Both the position numbers and the translations under genes were made by a program. The notes beneath the pieces are model-generated. The model did no database searches and was not told where the DNA came from. It saw only the letters and a program-made list of their open reading frames with translations. 64,000 nt of DNA from Pollutimonas subterranea. GTDB lineage: Bacteria > Pseudomonadota > Gammaproteobacteria > Burkholderiales > Burkholderiaceae_B. Shown one piece after another: positions 43,089-51,265 of the stretch; within the stretch, counting starts at the first letter, position 1; the number at the start of each line of letters is the position of its first letter. The DNA is taken from NCBI RefSeq assembly GCF_002849655.1, contig NZ_PDNW01000009.1, forward strand, positions 62,001 through 126,000. Reading direction: 5' to 3'.

Positions 43089-43130
43089 AAAGAGCCGCGC
43101 CATTCCCCCATGCTGGTTGAATGGCGCGGC
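43089..43130 (-). terminator. Intrinsic terminator of the nrdDG operon
   Basis: A 12-bp stem (GCCGCGCCATTC at 43094-43105 with GAATGGCGCGGC at 43119-43130) lies between the convergent ubiT and nrdG genes. On the minus strand it is followed by TCTTTTT, so it terminates nrdDG transcription; for ubiT it lacks a T tract. Confidence 0.75.
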
Positions 43131-43139
43131 GTGAGCGGG

Positions 43140-43862
43140 TTAACTGCGGCGCAGCTGAAAGCTCGGGAACAATCCGGCAATCTGTTCAATGACGCCAACG
43201 CTGGGGTAGGTGTTTGACATGCTGGTGTTCAAGGCGACGTCGCTGCAGCCTTGTGTGCGAAACACCTGTAGGGCGTAGTTCGTGACGCGCATATCGGCCA
43301 GGGTACGCGCCAACCGCAGCAATACAGGCTCCGGCAGCAAAGCCGGATGCGCGGTCGTACGGCATTCATATGCAACGCCACTGGCCAGCACTGCCTCCAG
43401 GCTTGCCCTTGCTTGAAGTCCGCTGTTTGCCACGCGCGTGACGGTGGAGTAATCGGCAAACTCGGCTTTTATATCCAAGCCTATCCAGTCCAGGGAAGGA
43501 AGCACGCTTTTCAGGCGCACTGGATGCGTGCCCCCACTGTGCATGCCGACTTTGTAGCCCAGCGCCTGCACTTGTGCGATAGCATCGCCCAGTAAAGGAT
43601 CCATGGACGGCTCGCCGCCACTAAATACCACCGCGTCAATAAGGCCGACCCGGCGTTTGAGCAATCCGATTACGTTGGACCAGGCAATGGGGCTGCCGGC
43701 AGTGCGTGTTTGCAAATGCGGATTGTGGCAATAGCCGCAGCGCCACGGACACCCCTGTACGAATACCGCTGCTGCCAACTGGCCGGGATAATCGGTGGCC
43801 GTGAACGGCGTTACGCCGCCCACCTTCAGGGTACGCCTGTGATGCACGACCTCAGGCGACAA
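43140..43862 (-). CDS. nrdG: Anaerobic ribonucleotide reductase activase NrdG
   Basis: The 240-residue protein is a radical SAM activase. The cluster motif GCPWRCGYCHN (C-x3-C-x2-C) lies near residues 36-46, and FSGGEPSMDP near residue 82 binds SAM. It makes the glycyl radical on NrdD. It is longer than E. coli NrdG and fits the TIGR02495-type group. It overlaps the small glycyl-radical-domain gene by 11 bases, so the activase and the domain it acts on are translationally linked. Confidence 0.92.
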   Translation of the reverse strand: MSPEVVHHRRTLKVGGVTPFTATDYPGQLAAAVFVQGCPWRCGYCHNPHLQTRTAGSPIAWSNVIGLLKRRVGLIDAVVFSGGEPSMDPLLGDAIAQVQALGYKVGMHSGGTHPVRLKSVLPSLDWIGLDIKAEFADYSTVTRVANSGLQARASLEAVLASGVAYECRTTAHPALLPEPVLLRLARTLADMRVTNYALQVFRTQGCSDVALNTSMSNTYPSVGVIEQIAGLFPSFQLRRS

Positions 43863-44043
43863 GCTGGACCTCTTCAGTGAAGTACTTGCGTTCGTGGAAT
43901 TCGCCTTTCTTTCCGATATTGAATGATGACATGGGGCGGTGATAGCCCATGACGCGGGTCCAGATTTCGCAAGCCTGGCGTTCGTCGTCGGATAACGCTA
44001 TGTGAGTTGGCGCGGGGAAAGTAGGTGTTTGGGTGGATTTCAT
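43852..44043 (-). CDS. Separate glycyl-radical domain of anaerobic ribonucleotide reductase
   Basis: The 63-residue protein contains CEIWTRVMGYHRPMSSFN followed by IGKKGEFHERKYF. This equals the C-terminal glycyl-radical loop of class III reductases (RVxGYxRP..NxGKxxEFxxR), with the radical Gly in RVMGY near residue 33. The 572-residue NrdD upstream ends just before this segment. It has its own strong ribosome site AAGGAG and ATG 31 bases after the NrdD stop, so it is a designed split rather than a frameshift. NrdG overlaps its end. It should pair with NrdD as an obligatory second chain, comparable to the GrcA spare part of pyruvate formate-lyase. Confidence 0.8.
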   Translation of the reverse strand: MKSTQTPTFPAPTHIALSDDERQACEIWTRVMGYHRPMSSFNIGKKGEFHERKYFTEEVQLVA

Positions 44044-44074
44044 GGTGGGTTTCTCCTTGGTTGAAAAAAAACGA

Positions 44075-45793
44075 TTACGCGGCCACGGCGCTGGGTCGTT
44101 CAGTAATGGCTTTGCGCGCGATCAGTTCATCGTCGCACTTGGGGCAGAAGTGATGGCTTCCGCCCAGATAGCCGTGGACCGGACAGATGGAAAAGGTGGG
44201 CGTGACGGTGATATAGGGCAGCTTGAAACGACCTAATGCGCGCTGTACCAGTTTGCGGCATGCATCGGCCGAGGACAGTGGCTCGTTCATGTACAAGTGC
44301 AGCACGGTGCCGCCGGTATACTTGCGCTGCAGGTCGTCCTGGCGCTCCAGCGCCTCGAAGGGGTCGTCGGTGTAGCCGACCGGCAGCTGTGAGGAGTTGG
44401 TGTAGTAAGGCATGTGCGCGGTTCCGGCTTGCAGGATGTCCGGATAGCGCTTTCGGTCTTCCTTGGCAAAGCGGTAGGTCGTTCCTTCAGCGGGCGTTGC
44501 CTCAAGGTTGTACATATGGCCAGTCTCTTCCTGGAAGGCCACCATGCGTGCCCGGACGTGATCAAGAAGCCTCACGGCCAGCTCGTAGCCCGACACAGTG
44601 GTGATGTCGTGCTGGCCATGGCTGAAATTGCGGATCATTTCGTTCACGCCATTCACGCCCAGGGTGGAAAAGTGGTTGCGCAGCGTGCCAAGGTATCGCT
44701 TGGTATAAGGGAACAAGCCGTTATCCATATACCGCTGTATGACTTGCCGCTTGATCTCAAGGCTGATCTTGCCCAGCTCCAGCAGCTCGTCCAGGCGCTG
44801 GAACAGGGCGCTTTCGTCGCCCGCATGCAGGTAGCCCAGCCGGGCGCAATTGATGGTCACCACGCCCAGTGAACCGGTTTGTTCCGCCGAGCCGAACAAG
44901 CCGTTGCCGCGCTTGAGGAGTTCACGCAGGTCCAGCTGCAGGCGGCAGCACATGGACCGGATCATGTTGGGTTTCAGTTCTGAATTAATGAAATTCTGGA
45001 AGTAGGGCAGGCCGTACTTGGCTGTCATCTGGAACAGGAGCTCGGCATTGGGGCTGTGCCAATCGAAGTCGTCGGTGATGTTGTAAGTGGGGATGGGGAA
45101 TGTGAAGACACGGCCCTTGGCGTCACCCGCCATCATGACTTCAATGTAAGCGCGGTTGATCATATCCATCTCGGCCTGCAACTCGCCGTAGGTGTAGTCG
45201 ACTTCTTTACCGCCAATGCAGGGTACCTGCTGGCGCAGGTCTTCAGGGCATACCCAATCGAAGGTGAGGTTGGTAAAAGGTGTCTGTGTGCCCCAGCGCG
45301 AGGGCACATTCAGATTGAAAATCAGTTCCTGCATGTACTGCTTGACCTCGGCGTAACTGAGCTGGTCCTGGCGAATGAAGGGCGCCATGTAGGTATCGAA
45401 GGAGCTGAAGGCTTGCGCGCCCGCCCATTCGTTTTGCAGCGTTCCCAGGAAGTTAACGATTTGTCCGACCGCGCTGGACATATGCTTGGGCGGGCCGGAC
45501 TCGACCTTGCCGGGCACGCCATTGAGGCCTTCATTTAACAGTGTGCGCAACGACCATCCTGCGCAATAGCCTGACAGCATGTCCAGGTCATGCACATGCA
45601 GGTCGGCATCGCGATGCGCCTGGCCCACGGCGGGGGGGTACACATGACTGAGCCAGTAATTGGCAATGACCTTGCCGGAGACGTTCAGGATCAGGCCACC
45701 TAGCGAGTATCCCTGGTTGGCGTTGGCATTGACCCGCCAATCCACTTGTTCGAGATATTCGTTGATGGACGACGCGACGTCGATATGTGGCAT
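44075..45793 (-). CDS. nrdD: Anaerobic ribonucleoside-triphosphate reductase NrdD, main chain without radical domain
   Basis: The 572-residue protein carries the class III reductase barrel. HRDADLHVHDLDMLSGYCAGWSL lies near residue 60, FNLNVPSRWGTQTPFTNLTFDW near 140, a catalytic Cys region RSMCCRLQLDL near 280, and the zinc site CPVHGYL..CPKCDDEL near residues 540-560. It lacks an N-terminal ATP cone, so allosteric activity control by that domain is absent. It also lacks the C-terminal glycyl-radical loop, which is encoded by the next gene. It reduces ribonucleotides to dNTPs without oxygen. NrdR and FNR-type boxes lie upstream. Confidence 0.92.
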   Translation of the reverse strand: MPHIDVASSINEYLEQVDWRVNANANQGYSLGGLILNVSGKVIANYWLSHVYPPAVGQAHRDADLHVHDLDMLSGYCAGWSLRTLLNEGLNGVPGKVESGPPKHMSSAVGQIVNFLGTLQNEWAGAQAFSSFDTYMAPFIRQDQLSYAEVKQYMQELIFNLNVPSRWGTQTPFTNLTFDWVCPEDLRQQVPCIGGKEVDYTYGELQAEMDMINRAYIEVMMAGDAKGRVFTFPIPTYNITDDFDWHSPNAELLFQMTAKYGLPYFQNFINSELKPNMIRSMCCRLQLDLRELLKRGNGLFGSAEQTGSLGVVTINCARLGYLHAGDESALFQRLDELLELGKISLEIKRQVIQRYMDNGLFPYTKRYLGTLRNHFSTLGVNGVNEMIRNFSHGQHDITTVSGYELAVRLLDHVRARMVAFQEETGHMYNLEATPAEGTTYRFAKEDRKRYPDILQAGTAHMPYYTNSSQLPVGYTDDPFEALERQDDLQRKYTGGTVLHLYMNEPLSSADACRKLVQRALGRFKLPYITVTPTFSICPVHGYLGGSHHFCPKCDDELIARKAITERPSAVAA

Positions 45794-45805
45794 AAAAACT
45801 CCGTA

Positions 45806-45821
45806 TAACTATATGTTGTGG
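45806..45821. promoter_or_regulatory. NrdR box 1
   Basis: On the minus strand this site reads CCACAACATATAGTTA, close to the NrdR consensus (aCaCwAtATaTwGtgt). It lies exactly 31 bp, three helical turns, from box 2, the usual NrdR pair spacing, and just after the predicted transcription start. Confidence 0.75.
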
Positions 45822-45829
45822 TTATGCGA

Positions 45830-45858
45830 AGAATAAATACTATATATAGTATGGTCAA
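45830..45858 (-). promoter_or_regulatory. Predicted nrdD promoter
   Basis: On the minus strand a -35 element TTGACC (45858-45853) is followed by a 17-base spacer and a -10 element TATTCT (45835-45830), giving a start near 45823 and a leader of about 30 bases to the ATG at 45793. Confidence 0.6.
45837..45852. promoter_or_regulatory. NrdR box 2
   Basis: ATACTATATATAGTAT is a perfect 16-bp palindrome with the ACTATATATAGT core of NrdR boxes. It fills the spacer between the -35 and -10 elements of the nrdD promoter, so NrdR binding would block RNA polymerase. Confidence 0.85.
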
Positions 45859-45886
45859 GCCGAATGCGGCTAGAATTGTGGAATAC

Positions 45887-45900
45887 TTGATTCAAGTTAA
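45887..45900. promoter_or_regulatory. Weak FNR-type box upstream of nrdD
   Basis: TTGATTCAAGTTAA has one perfect half-site and one weaker half. Its centre is about 70 bases before the predicted nrdD start, near the class I FNR position, supporting activation under low oxygen. Confidence 0.4.
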
Positions 45901-45905
45901 GCGCA

Positions 45906-45941
45906 GATAAAAAACGCGCTCCGTGAAGGAAGCGCGCGTTT
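45906..45941 (-). terminator. Intrinsic terminator of DUF2249 gene
   Basis: On the minus strand a GC-rich stem (AAACGCGC with GCGCGTTT) is followed by TTTTTT after the DUF2249 gene at 45986-46246. It lies upstream of the nrdD promoter and insulates it. Confidence 0.7.
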
Positions 45942-45985
45942 CTGTATTGCCTGGAGTCGACGCGGTTAGGCGCGTCGCTCTGGTA

Positions 45986-46246
45986 TCAGGCGACGATATG
46001 GAAGTCGATGATGATCTCCCCCGGCTGGCGTGACAGGTACTCGAATTCGATCTGGTCGCCAAAATGGCCCTGGAGCTGCGCTAGCAACGGCAAGGGATCG
46101 TGATCGTTGCAGAACCGCATGGTTTCCCCGGGTTGCAGAGCGGAAAGCGCGCCGAAAATGGCAGCGTGACGGAATCGCTTCGCGACGCCACGGGCGTCGA
46201 AGGGATGAACGTTATGTGCAAGGATGGGGAGGGTGGTATCGGTCAC
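45986..46246 (-). CDS. DUF2249 protein (second copy)
   Basis: The 86-residue protein has the DUF2249 pattern: NVHPFDARGVAKRFRHAAIFGALSALQPGETMRFCNDHDPLPLLAQLQGHFGDQIEFEYLSRQPGEIIIDFHI. This TusA-like fold occurs in proteins linked to NO and anaerobic metabolism. It is only distantly similar to the copy at 38182. It stands alone between the nrd promoter and the helicase gene. A molecular role is not known. Confidence 0.82.
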   Translation of the reverse strand: MTDTTLPILAHNVHPFDARGVAKRFRHAAIFGALSALQPGETMRFCNDHDPLPLLAQLQGHFGDQIEFEYLSRQPGEIIIDFHIVA

Positions 46247-46355
46247 AGTAAGCTCCTGGTAGGTCCGGGTTGAATCAACCGGTGCCGTGGATTATAGGAA
46301 GGCCAAGCCGAAAAACCCCTGGGAACCACATTCCGAATAAGGGCAAAAAGCTGTC

Positions 46356-48629
46356 TTAAACCGACTGCACGTGCCACCATGCCGGCAGCAGTCGGCGCAC
46401 GCGCGCCTGGGCGAAACGATCATCGATCAGGTAGACCACACCCTGGTCGCTATGGCTGCGGATTACGCGGCCTGCCGCCTGTACGACTTTCTGGATGCCA
46501 GGGTAGAGGTAGGTGTAGTCATAGCCCTTGTCCTGGCCGAAGGCCGCCGCCATACGCCGGCGTAGCCCTTCATTGACGGGATTGGTTTGCGCCAGCCCCA
46601 ATGTGGACACGAATGCCCCGATCAACTGGCGGCCCGGCAAGTCTATGCCTTCGGCGAATGCACCACCCAGCACGGCGAACCCGATACCGGCGCCGTCCAC
46701 CTTGAAGCGTTCCAGGAATTCGCCTTTTGCCGCTTCGCTCATGCTGCGCGCCTGCTCCCAGACGGGTATTTCTGGAAACCGCCGGGCGAATTCGCCGAGC
46801 ACTTGCTGAAGGTATTCGAAGCTGCTGAAGTAGCTCAGATAGTTCCCGGGCTGGTCGCGATACTGTGCGGCCATGAGCTCGGCGATTGGAACCAGGGACT
46901 GCGCGCGGTGCTGATAGCGTGTAGATATTTGCGGGACCACGCGTACGTGCAGCTGGCTGGCCTCGAACGGCGATTCCACGTCCACCCATGCGGTGTTGTC
47001 GGGCAAGCCGAGAGTATCTCGATAGAACGTCCAGGGGCTCAGGGTCGCGGAAAACAGCGTCGTGGCCCGGCTGGCGGCGAAGCGCGGCTCGAGGAAGGGC
47101 GCGGGCACGACATTGCGCAGGCACATCACCGAGCTGGCCGCGCCTGACGAAATATCGCCACCGCGCAGGGTGATATCGAAGAGCGAATGGCTTCCAAAGA
47201 CTTCGGCAAGCCGCGAAAAATGCAGGATGTCGAAGTGAAAGCGCTGCAGCGCGCTGTTGGTGTCTTGCGGATGGGCGGCCAGGTACTCGGCCATGGCGCT
47301 GCCGGTCCGCAGCAGTGCGGCCTGGAACTTGAACGGGACCTCGTCGTAGGCCTGGTAGCTGGCAGTTTGGTCCCGCCAGGTATCACGCCAGCATCGGGCA
47401 AGACTGGTCAATGTTTTCTTCAGGGCAGGGGGCGCAGTTTGTCGCAGCGTCTTGAGGTCGTATTCGTTCAGTTCGCTGCTGTACATTTTTCGTGCGCGTT
47501 CCAGCAGGTTGTGCGCCTCGTCGACAAGCACGCCTACCGTCCATTGATTGTTCGTCGCCAGGCTGTACAGCAACGCGGAGCCATCGAAAAAATAGTTGTA
47601 GTCACAGACGATGACATCGCTCCATCGGGCAAGGTCTTGTCCCAGCCAATACGGGCAAACCTGGTGTTGCAAGGCAATTTCGCGCAGCCTGCCTCTATGA
47701 AGCGCGCCGGCCGTTACGGCGGCCTGGCGGGCAGCCGGAAGGCGATCGTAAAAGCCCTGGGCCAGAGGGCAGGCCTCACCGTGGCAGGCTTGCCCGGGAT
47801 ACTCGCAGGTCTTTTCCTTGGCGGTCAATTCCAGGACGCGCAAGCTGCCGGCTGACGGGCTTTGCTCCAGCGTGGCCAGGGCATCCAGGGCAAGCTGTCG
47901 CCCCGAGGTCTTGGCGGTCAGGAAAAATATCTTGTCCAGCTGCACGCCGGGCGCGGCCTTGAGCAGGGGGAACAGGGTGCCGATGGTCTTGCCGATGCCT
48001 GTAGGAGCTTGGGCCATCAGGCATCGATTCTGCCTGGCCGCCTTGTAAACGCTTTCCGATAGCGGCCGCTGGCCGCGGCGAAACGATGCATGCGGGAACG
48101 GCAATGCTTCCAGTTTCAGGTCACGGCTGGATCGATGGCTCATTTCCTGTTGGGCCCAGTCGATGAACAGGCGGCACTGTTGCTGGAAGTAATCTTCCAG
48201 CATGGTCGCAGGGCAATCCTGCACCATTGTGGTTTCCTTGCGCTGGATGATGTCGTAATAGACCAGCGCCACCTTGATATCGTCGAGGCCGTACTTTTGA
48301 CAAAGCAGATGGCCGTAGATCTTGGCCTGCGCCCAATGCAAGGCGCGATGGTTAGACGGCATGGCGTCCAGGTCGCCGCGGAATGTCTTGATTTCCTCCA
48401 GCTGATTAAGGCCGGGGTCATAGCCGTCAGCGCGCCCGCGCACGCGTAAATTGGCAAACTCGCCAGAAAGGCTTATTTCGGACTGGTAACCCGGTGCCCG
48501 CCCCGCGCGTACCACCGCGTGGCCTTCGATTCCCTCCTGCGCGGTGGGTGAAGGCGTGAAACGCAGGTCGAGGTCGCCGCGCTTGGCGGTGAATTCGCAC
48601 AGGGTCCGTACGGCAACGGTATAGTTCAT
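46356..48629 (-). CDS. Rad3/DinG-like helicase with N-terminal PD-(D/E)XK nuclease-like domain
   Basis: The 757-residue protein starts with a region (about 1-125) resembling RecB/Cas4-type nucleases: GRADGYDPGLNQLEEIKTF supplies the Asp and the ExK pair. The superfamily 2 helicase follows, with Walker A QAPTGIGKTIGTLFP near residue 205, an iron-sulfur cluster set CEYPGQACHGEACP near 290 (four Cys), DEAH box VLVDEAHNLLERA near 375, and C-terminal motifs GVVYLIDDRFAQARVRRLLP. It should unwind DNA 5' to 3'. The frame is open upstream, but the ATG at 48629 overlaps the VRR-NUC stop (ATGA) and fits the domain start. Confidence 0.88.
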   Translation of the reverse strand: MNYTVAVRTLCEFTAKRGDLDLRFTPSPTAQEGIEGHAVVRAGRAPGYQSEISLSGEFANLRVRGRADGYDPGLNQLEEIKTFRGDLDAMPSNHRALHWAQAKIYGHLLCQKYGLDDIKVALVYYDIIQRKETTMVQDCPATMLEDYFQQQCRLFIDWAQQEMSHRSSRDLKLEALPFPHASFRRGQRPLSESVYKAARQNRCLMAQAPTGIGKTIGTLFPLLKAAPGVQLDKIFFLTAKTSGRQLALDALATLEQSPSAGSLRVLELTAKEKTCEYPGQACHGEACPLAQGFYDRLPAARQAAVTAGALHRGRLREIALQHQVCPYWLGQDLARWSDVIVCDYNYFFDGSALLYSLATNNQWTVGVLVDEAHNLLERARKMYSSELNEYDLKTLRQTAPPALKKTLTSLARCWRDTWRDQTASYQAYDEVPFKFQAALLRTGSAMAEYLAAHPQDTNSALQRFHFDILHFSRLAEVFGSHSLFDITLRGGDISSGAASSVMCLRNVVPAPFLEPRFAASRATTLFSATLSPWTFYRDTLGLPDNTAWVDVESPFEASQLHVRVVPQISTRYQHRAQSLVPIAELMAAQYRDQPGNYLSYFSSFEYLQQVLGEFARRFPEIPVWEQARSMSEAAKGEFLERFKVDGAGIGFAVLGGAFAEGIDLPGRQLIGAFVSTLGLAQTNPVNEGLRRRMAAAFGQDKGYDYTYLYPGIQKVVQAAGRVIRSHSDQGVVYLIDDRFAQARVRRLLPAWWHVQSV

Positions 48630-50347
48630 GGCACGGCACATGGCTCGTGCTGCACATAGCACACGGATACCGGCAGATCGTGACTGTGAAAATAATCCAG
48701 CCAGCGTATCTGGTTGTCTTGAAGACGGTCGCCGGGCCCTTTGACCTCTATCATCTGGTAGCGTTGTTCCGCCGGCCAGAACTGGATCAGGTCCGGCAAG
48801 CCGGATCGATTGCTGCGCACGTCGTGCATCAGCCGCTTGAACGCAATGTCCAGATGTCCGGCTGGGATGCAGGCCAGGGCATGGTTCAGGACATCGGTGG
48901 TGACGACATCCCAGGCGACAAAGGGTGACTGTATGCCGGCTTTGCAAGCGAAATTCTGCAGAATGGTGTCTTTGTACTGGCCGGAGCCGAGCTGGGCCAT
49001 GCTGCTGTTGAAATGAGGCGCGCGACGATGATGGAAATCGGCATGCAGCAGGTCGGCCGGGCCTGGCTGGAAGGGATGAAAAAAGGCACCGGGGATGGCC
49101 GCGAAAATCGCCTCCCAGCACAACAGCCCGAACAAGGCATTGATGAGCGTGTTCTCGACATAGAAAACCAGTGTGTCGGGTTCCTGGGTCCGTAGATGAT
49201 CGCGAATCTGCTGCTCCACGCGAACACATGGGTCAGGTGCCGGCAGGAGCAGGCGGGTGTGCGGCGCGGGACGTGCGCGCGGGCGGCACGGCGGTGGCTT
49301 GCCTGTACGGCGCAGCAAGCGCGGCATCATGCGTGCCAAAAGCTGTTGCTCGGCTTCGCTTTCGGGTGCTTGTATGGCGAGCTTTCCGATGTCCAGTGCT
49401 TCGTCGTAGCGGCCCGCGCGTTCAAGAACACGTATGCGGCGCGCTCGCGCCAGCGGATAGGCGCACGATGCATAGCAGCCTAGCGCGTCGGCCCAGTTGC
49501 CCAGGCGCTCATGGTAGCGGCCGATGTGAAACAGCAGTTTTCCGCGTCTCGTCTCGATCCAGTCGTTGTCATGGCGTAGCGCCATGGACCCGGTGATTTC
49601 GGCGATGACGGCGGCGTCATCCGCCGCAACCCCGGCAGCGAACCGTTCTTTGCTGTGGTGCAGCTGCAAATAAGCGTCAATGTCTCCACGCGACTGGAAA
49701 GCGCGTGAAGTCCTGGAGAAATCCACTTTCTCGTAGACATAGCGACCCAGGTCGGCCAGCACGAACTCGCTCCAGTCCTGCCTCATATTTCCAAAAAACA
49801 TCAGCCGAAAGCGATCTGCCAGCGCGTTCATGTTTTCCTGGTATATCACCTCGCGCAGCAGTTCGTCTGCCTGGCATCCCGCGGATGCGCCCAGGCTGAT
49901 CCATTGTGAAAGTTGGTGGGAATCTGGAAAGCTCGTGCGCAGGTACGCCAGTTGTGCACTTTTCACGGCCGTGGTGGCCTTGCCCGCTACCAGTTGCGGC
50001 CGGAATATCGTCGAGATCTCCGCCTTGCTGAGCAGCCCGAACAGTTCGTCAAGCGTAAGGGCCGGGTCCTGGTTTATCCATCCCTGGTCGACCAGGGCTT
50101 GCGCAGCCGGAAGCGTGTCGCCGATCTCGGCATAGTTCAGCTTGGACGCCCTGAACAGGCTGCCTTTGCGCATGACCATGCGCACCAGCAGACCGCGGGC
50201 GGCGCGCGGCAACAGCAAATAACGTGAGATCTGGTCCTGCTCTGCGGGAAGAAGCAGGTCACTGTAGCGTTTTTCGATCCATCGAAGGACGAACTCGAAA
50301 TTTTCCAGATAGTACCAGGGATCCGCCAGTGTATTTGTAGAAAACAT
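48626..50347 (-). CDS. FAN1-like VRR-NUC nuclease
   Basis: The 573-residue protein ends in a VRR-NUC domain (about 450-565) with SGLPDLIQFWPAEQRYQMIEVKGPGDRLQDNQIRWLDYF, where the Asp and the EVK set form the nuclease centre. The N-terminal 350 residues are helical, like the SAP/TPR-like parts of bacterial FAN1. FAN1 enzymes cut flaps and help repair DNA crosslinks. It is translationally coupled by ATGA to the Rad3-like helicase downstream, so the two likely form one repair unit. An alternative role in defence against foreign DNA cannot be excluded. Confidence 0.88.
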   Translation of the reverse strand: MFSTNTLADPWYYLENFEFVLRWIEKRYSDLLLPAEQDQISRYLLLPRAARGLLVRMVMRKGSLFRASKLNYAEIGDTLPAAQALVDQGWINQDPALTLDELFGLLSKAEISTIFRPQLVAGKATTAVKSAQLAYLRTSFPDSHQLSQWISLGASAGCQADELLREVIYQENMNALADRFRLMFFGNMRQDWSEFVLADLGRYVYEKVDFSRTSRAFQSRGDIDAYLQLHHSKERFAAGVAADDAAVIAEITGSMALRHDNDWIETRRGKLLFHIGRYHERLGNWADALGCYASCAYPLARARRIRVLERAGRYDEALDIGKLAIQAPESEAEQQLLARMMPRLLRRTGKPPPCRPRARPAPHTRLLLPAPDPCVRVEQQIRDHLRTQEPDTLVFYVENTLINALFGLLCWEAIFAAIPGAFFHPFQPGPADLLHADFHHRRAPHFNSSMAQLGSGQYKDTILQNFACKAGIQSPFVAWDVVTTDVLNHALACIPAGHLDIAFKRLMHDVRSNRSGLPDLIQFWPAEQRYQMIEVKGPGDRLQDNQIRWLDYFHSHDLPVSVCYVQHEPCAVP

Positions 50348-50751
50348 GGGAAGTAGGAATGCAGAGACAAGCGCCGGATGAACTGGGTATATATACAGTT
50401 TATCAGTTTGCGAGCCAGGCGCGCTTGTTACCGGAACGCCTTTAGCTTAAGTGATTGTTACCGGCGCCGGGATTGCAGGCCGGAGCCATCGCCTTGTGAA
50501 GCACTACGGTAAGACAGGCTCCGGCCCCGCTGCGTAAGGAAAAAGACGACATTCAACAGCGTCTCGGCTGCGAGGGGAAACCTCAAGCGTCTGTAATCTC
50601 CCACTTACATTCCCGGCTTTGGCGCCTTGACCAGAATCAACGCAAGCAGATAGGCTAGTACCAAGCGTGAACACATTCATTATGTTTTCACGCCTTCTGG
50701 TCGGCGCGTTGCTTGAGCGTCGAACCGTGTTGTCAATCAAGGGAGTAAGCC
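50348..50751. other. Intergenic region between divergent nuclease and CsbD genes
   Basis: About 400 bases hold no supported gene. The clearest element is the inverted repeat at 50665-50693, described separately. A weak -35-like TTGACC occurs near 50627. It must hold the promoters of both divergent transcripts. Confidence 0.4.
50665..50693. promoter_or_regulatory. Inverted repeat upstream of csbD-type gene
   Basis: GCGTGAA and TTCACGC bracket an inner ACAT/ATGT pair, giving an imperfect 29-base palindrome centred about 73 bases before the CsbD start. It may be an operator for a stress regulator or an early hairpin in the leader. Confidence 0.4.
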
Positions 50752-50952
50752 ATGAATAAAGATACACTCGAAGGCCAATGGAAGCAGTTGTCGGGCAAGG
50801 CAAAGGCGGCATGGGGCGACCTGACCGACGACGAACTTACCCGGGTCAATGGTAACGCGGAACAACTGGCCGGCCTGATCCAGGAGCGATACGGCCGCAC
50901 GCGCGAAGAGGCAGAGCGCGAAGTCAACGAGTTCTTCGACAATAATCGTTAA
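50752..50952 (+). CDS. CsbD family stress protein
   Basis: The 66-residue protein matches Csb[63 protein letters not shown]. Family members accumulate in general stress responses; their activity is unknown. GGGAG lies before the ATG. It is followed after 71 bases by a DUF1328 gene and both seem cotranscribed, a pairing often seen in betaproteobacteria. Confidence 0.92.
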   Translation: MNKDTLEGQWKQLSGKAKAAWGDLTDDELTRVNGNAEQLAGLIQERYGRTREEAEREVNEFFDNNR

Positions 50953-51023
50953 GGGCCCACTATCCACGAGAACAACGAAGTGCTGAATGTCGCTGGAAGA
51001 CTAAAAGAAGAAGGGGAAATAAT

Positions 51024-51188
51024 ATGCTTTACTATGCTGTAGTCTTTTTCATTATCGCCATCATTGCCGGTGTTCTGGGGTTCGGCGGTATCGCGGCCGG
51101 GGCTGCGTCCATCGCACAAATCCTGTTTTTCATCTTCATCGTGCTTGCCGTGCTTGCTTTGTTAAGCGGTTTTTTCCGAAAGAAATAG
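51024..51188 (+). CDS. DUF1328 small membrane protein (YtjA-like)
   Basis: The 54-residue protein begins [21 protein letters not shown] and continues with [20 protein letters not shown], ending LLSGFFRKK. Two membrane helices and the FGGIAAGAA turn are the DUF1328 hallmark. AAGGGG precedes the ATG. It ends before an intrinsic terminator, so it closes the CsbD transcription unit. The function is unknown. Confidence 0.88.
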   Translation: MLYYAVVFFIIAIIAGVLGFGGIAAGAASIAQILFFIFIVLAVLALLSGFFRKK

Positions 51189-51211
51189 CGCTTGTCGGCA
51201 GGTGTACTATG

Positions 51212-51244
51212 AGGTCCGCAGGCTTTCGGCTTGCGGGCCTTTTT
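51212..51244 (+). terminator. Intrinsic terminator after DUF1328 gene
   Basis: The stem CCGCAGGC with GCTTGCGG, extended by GG/CC, has a short loop and is followed by TTTTT. Confidence 0.8.
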
Positions 51245-51265
51245 GTCGAATTCAATGAGTAAAAC

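Noticed and set aside
48630-49229. N-terminal extension of the helicase by about 200 residues
   Set aside because: The extension overlaps the VRR-NUC coding sequence in another frame and has no domain sense; the ATG overlapping the VRR-NUC stop begins exactly at the nuclease-like domain.
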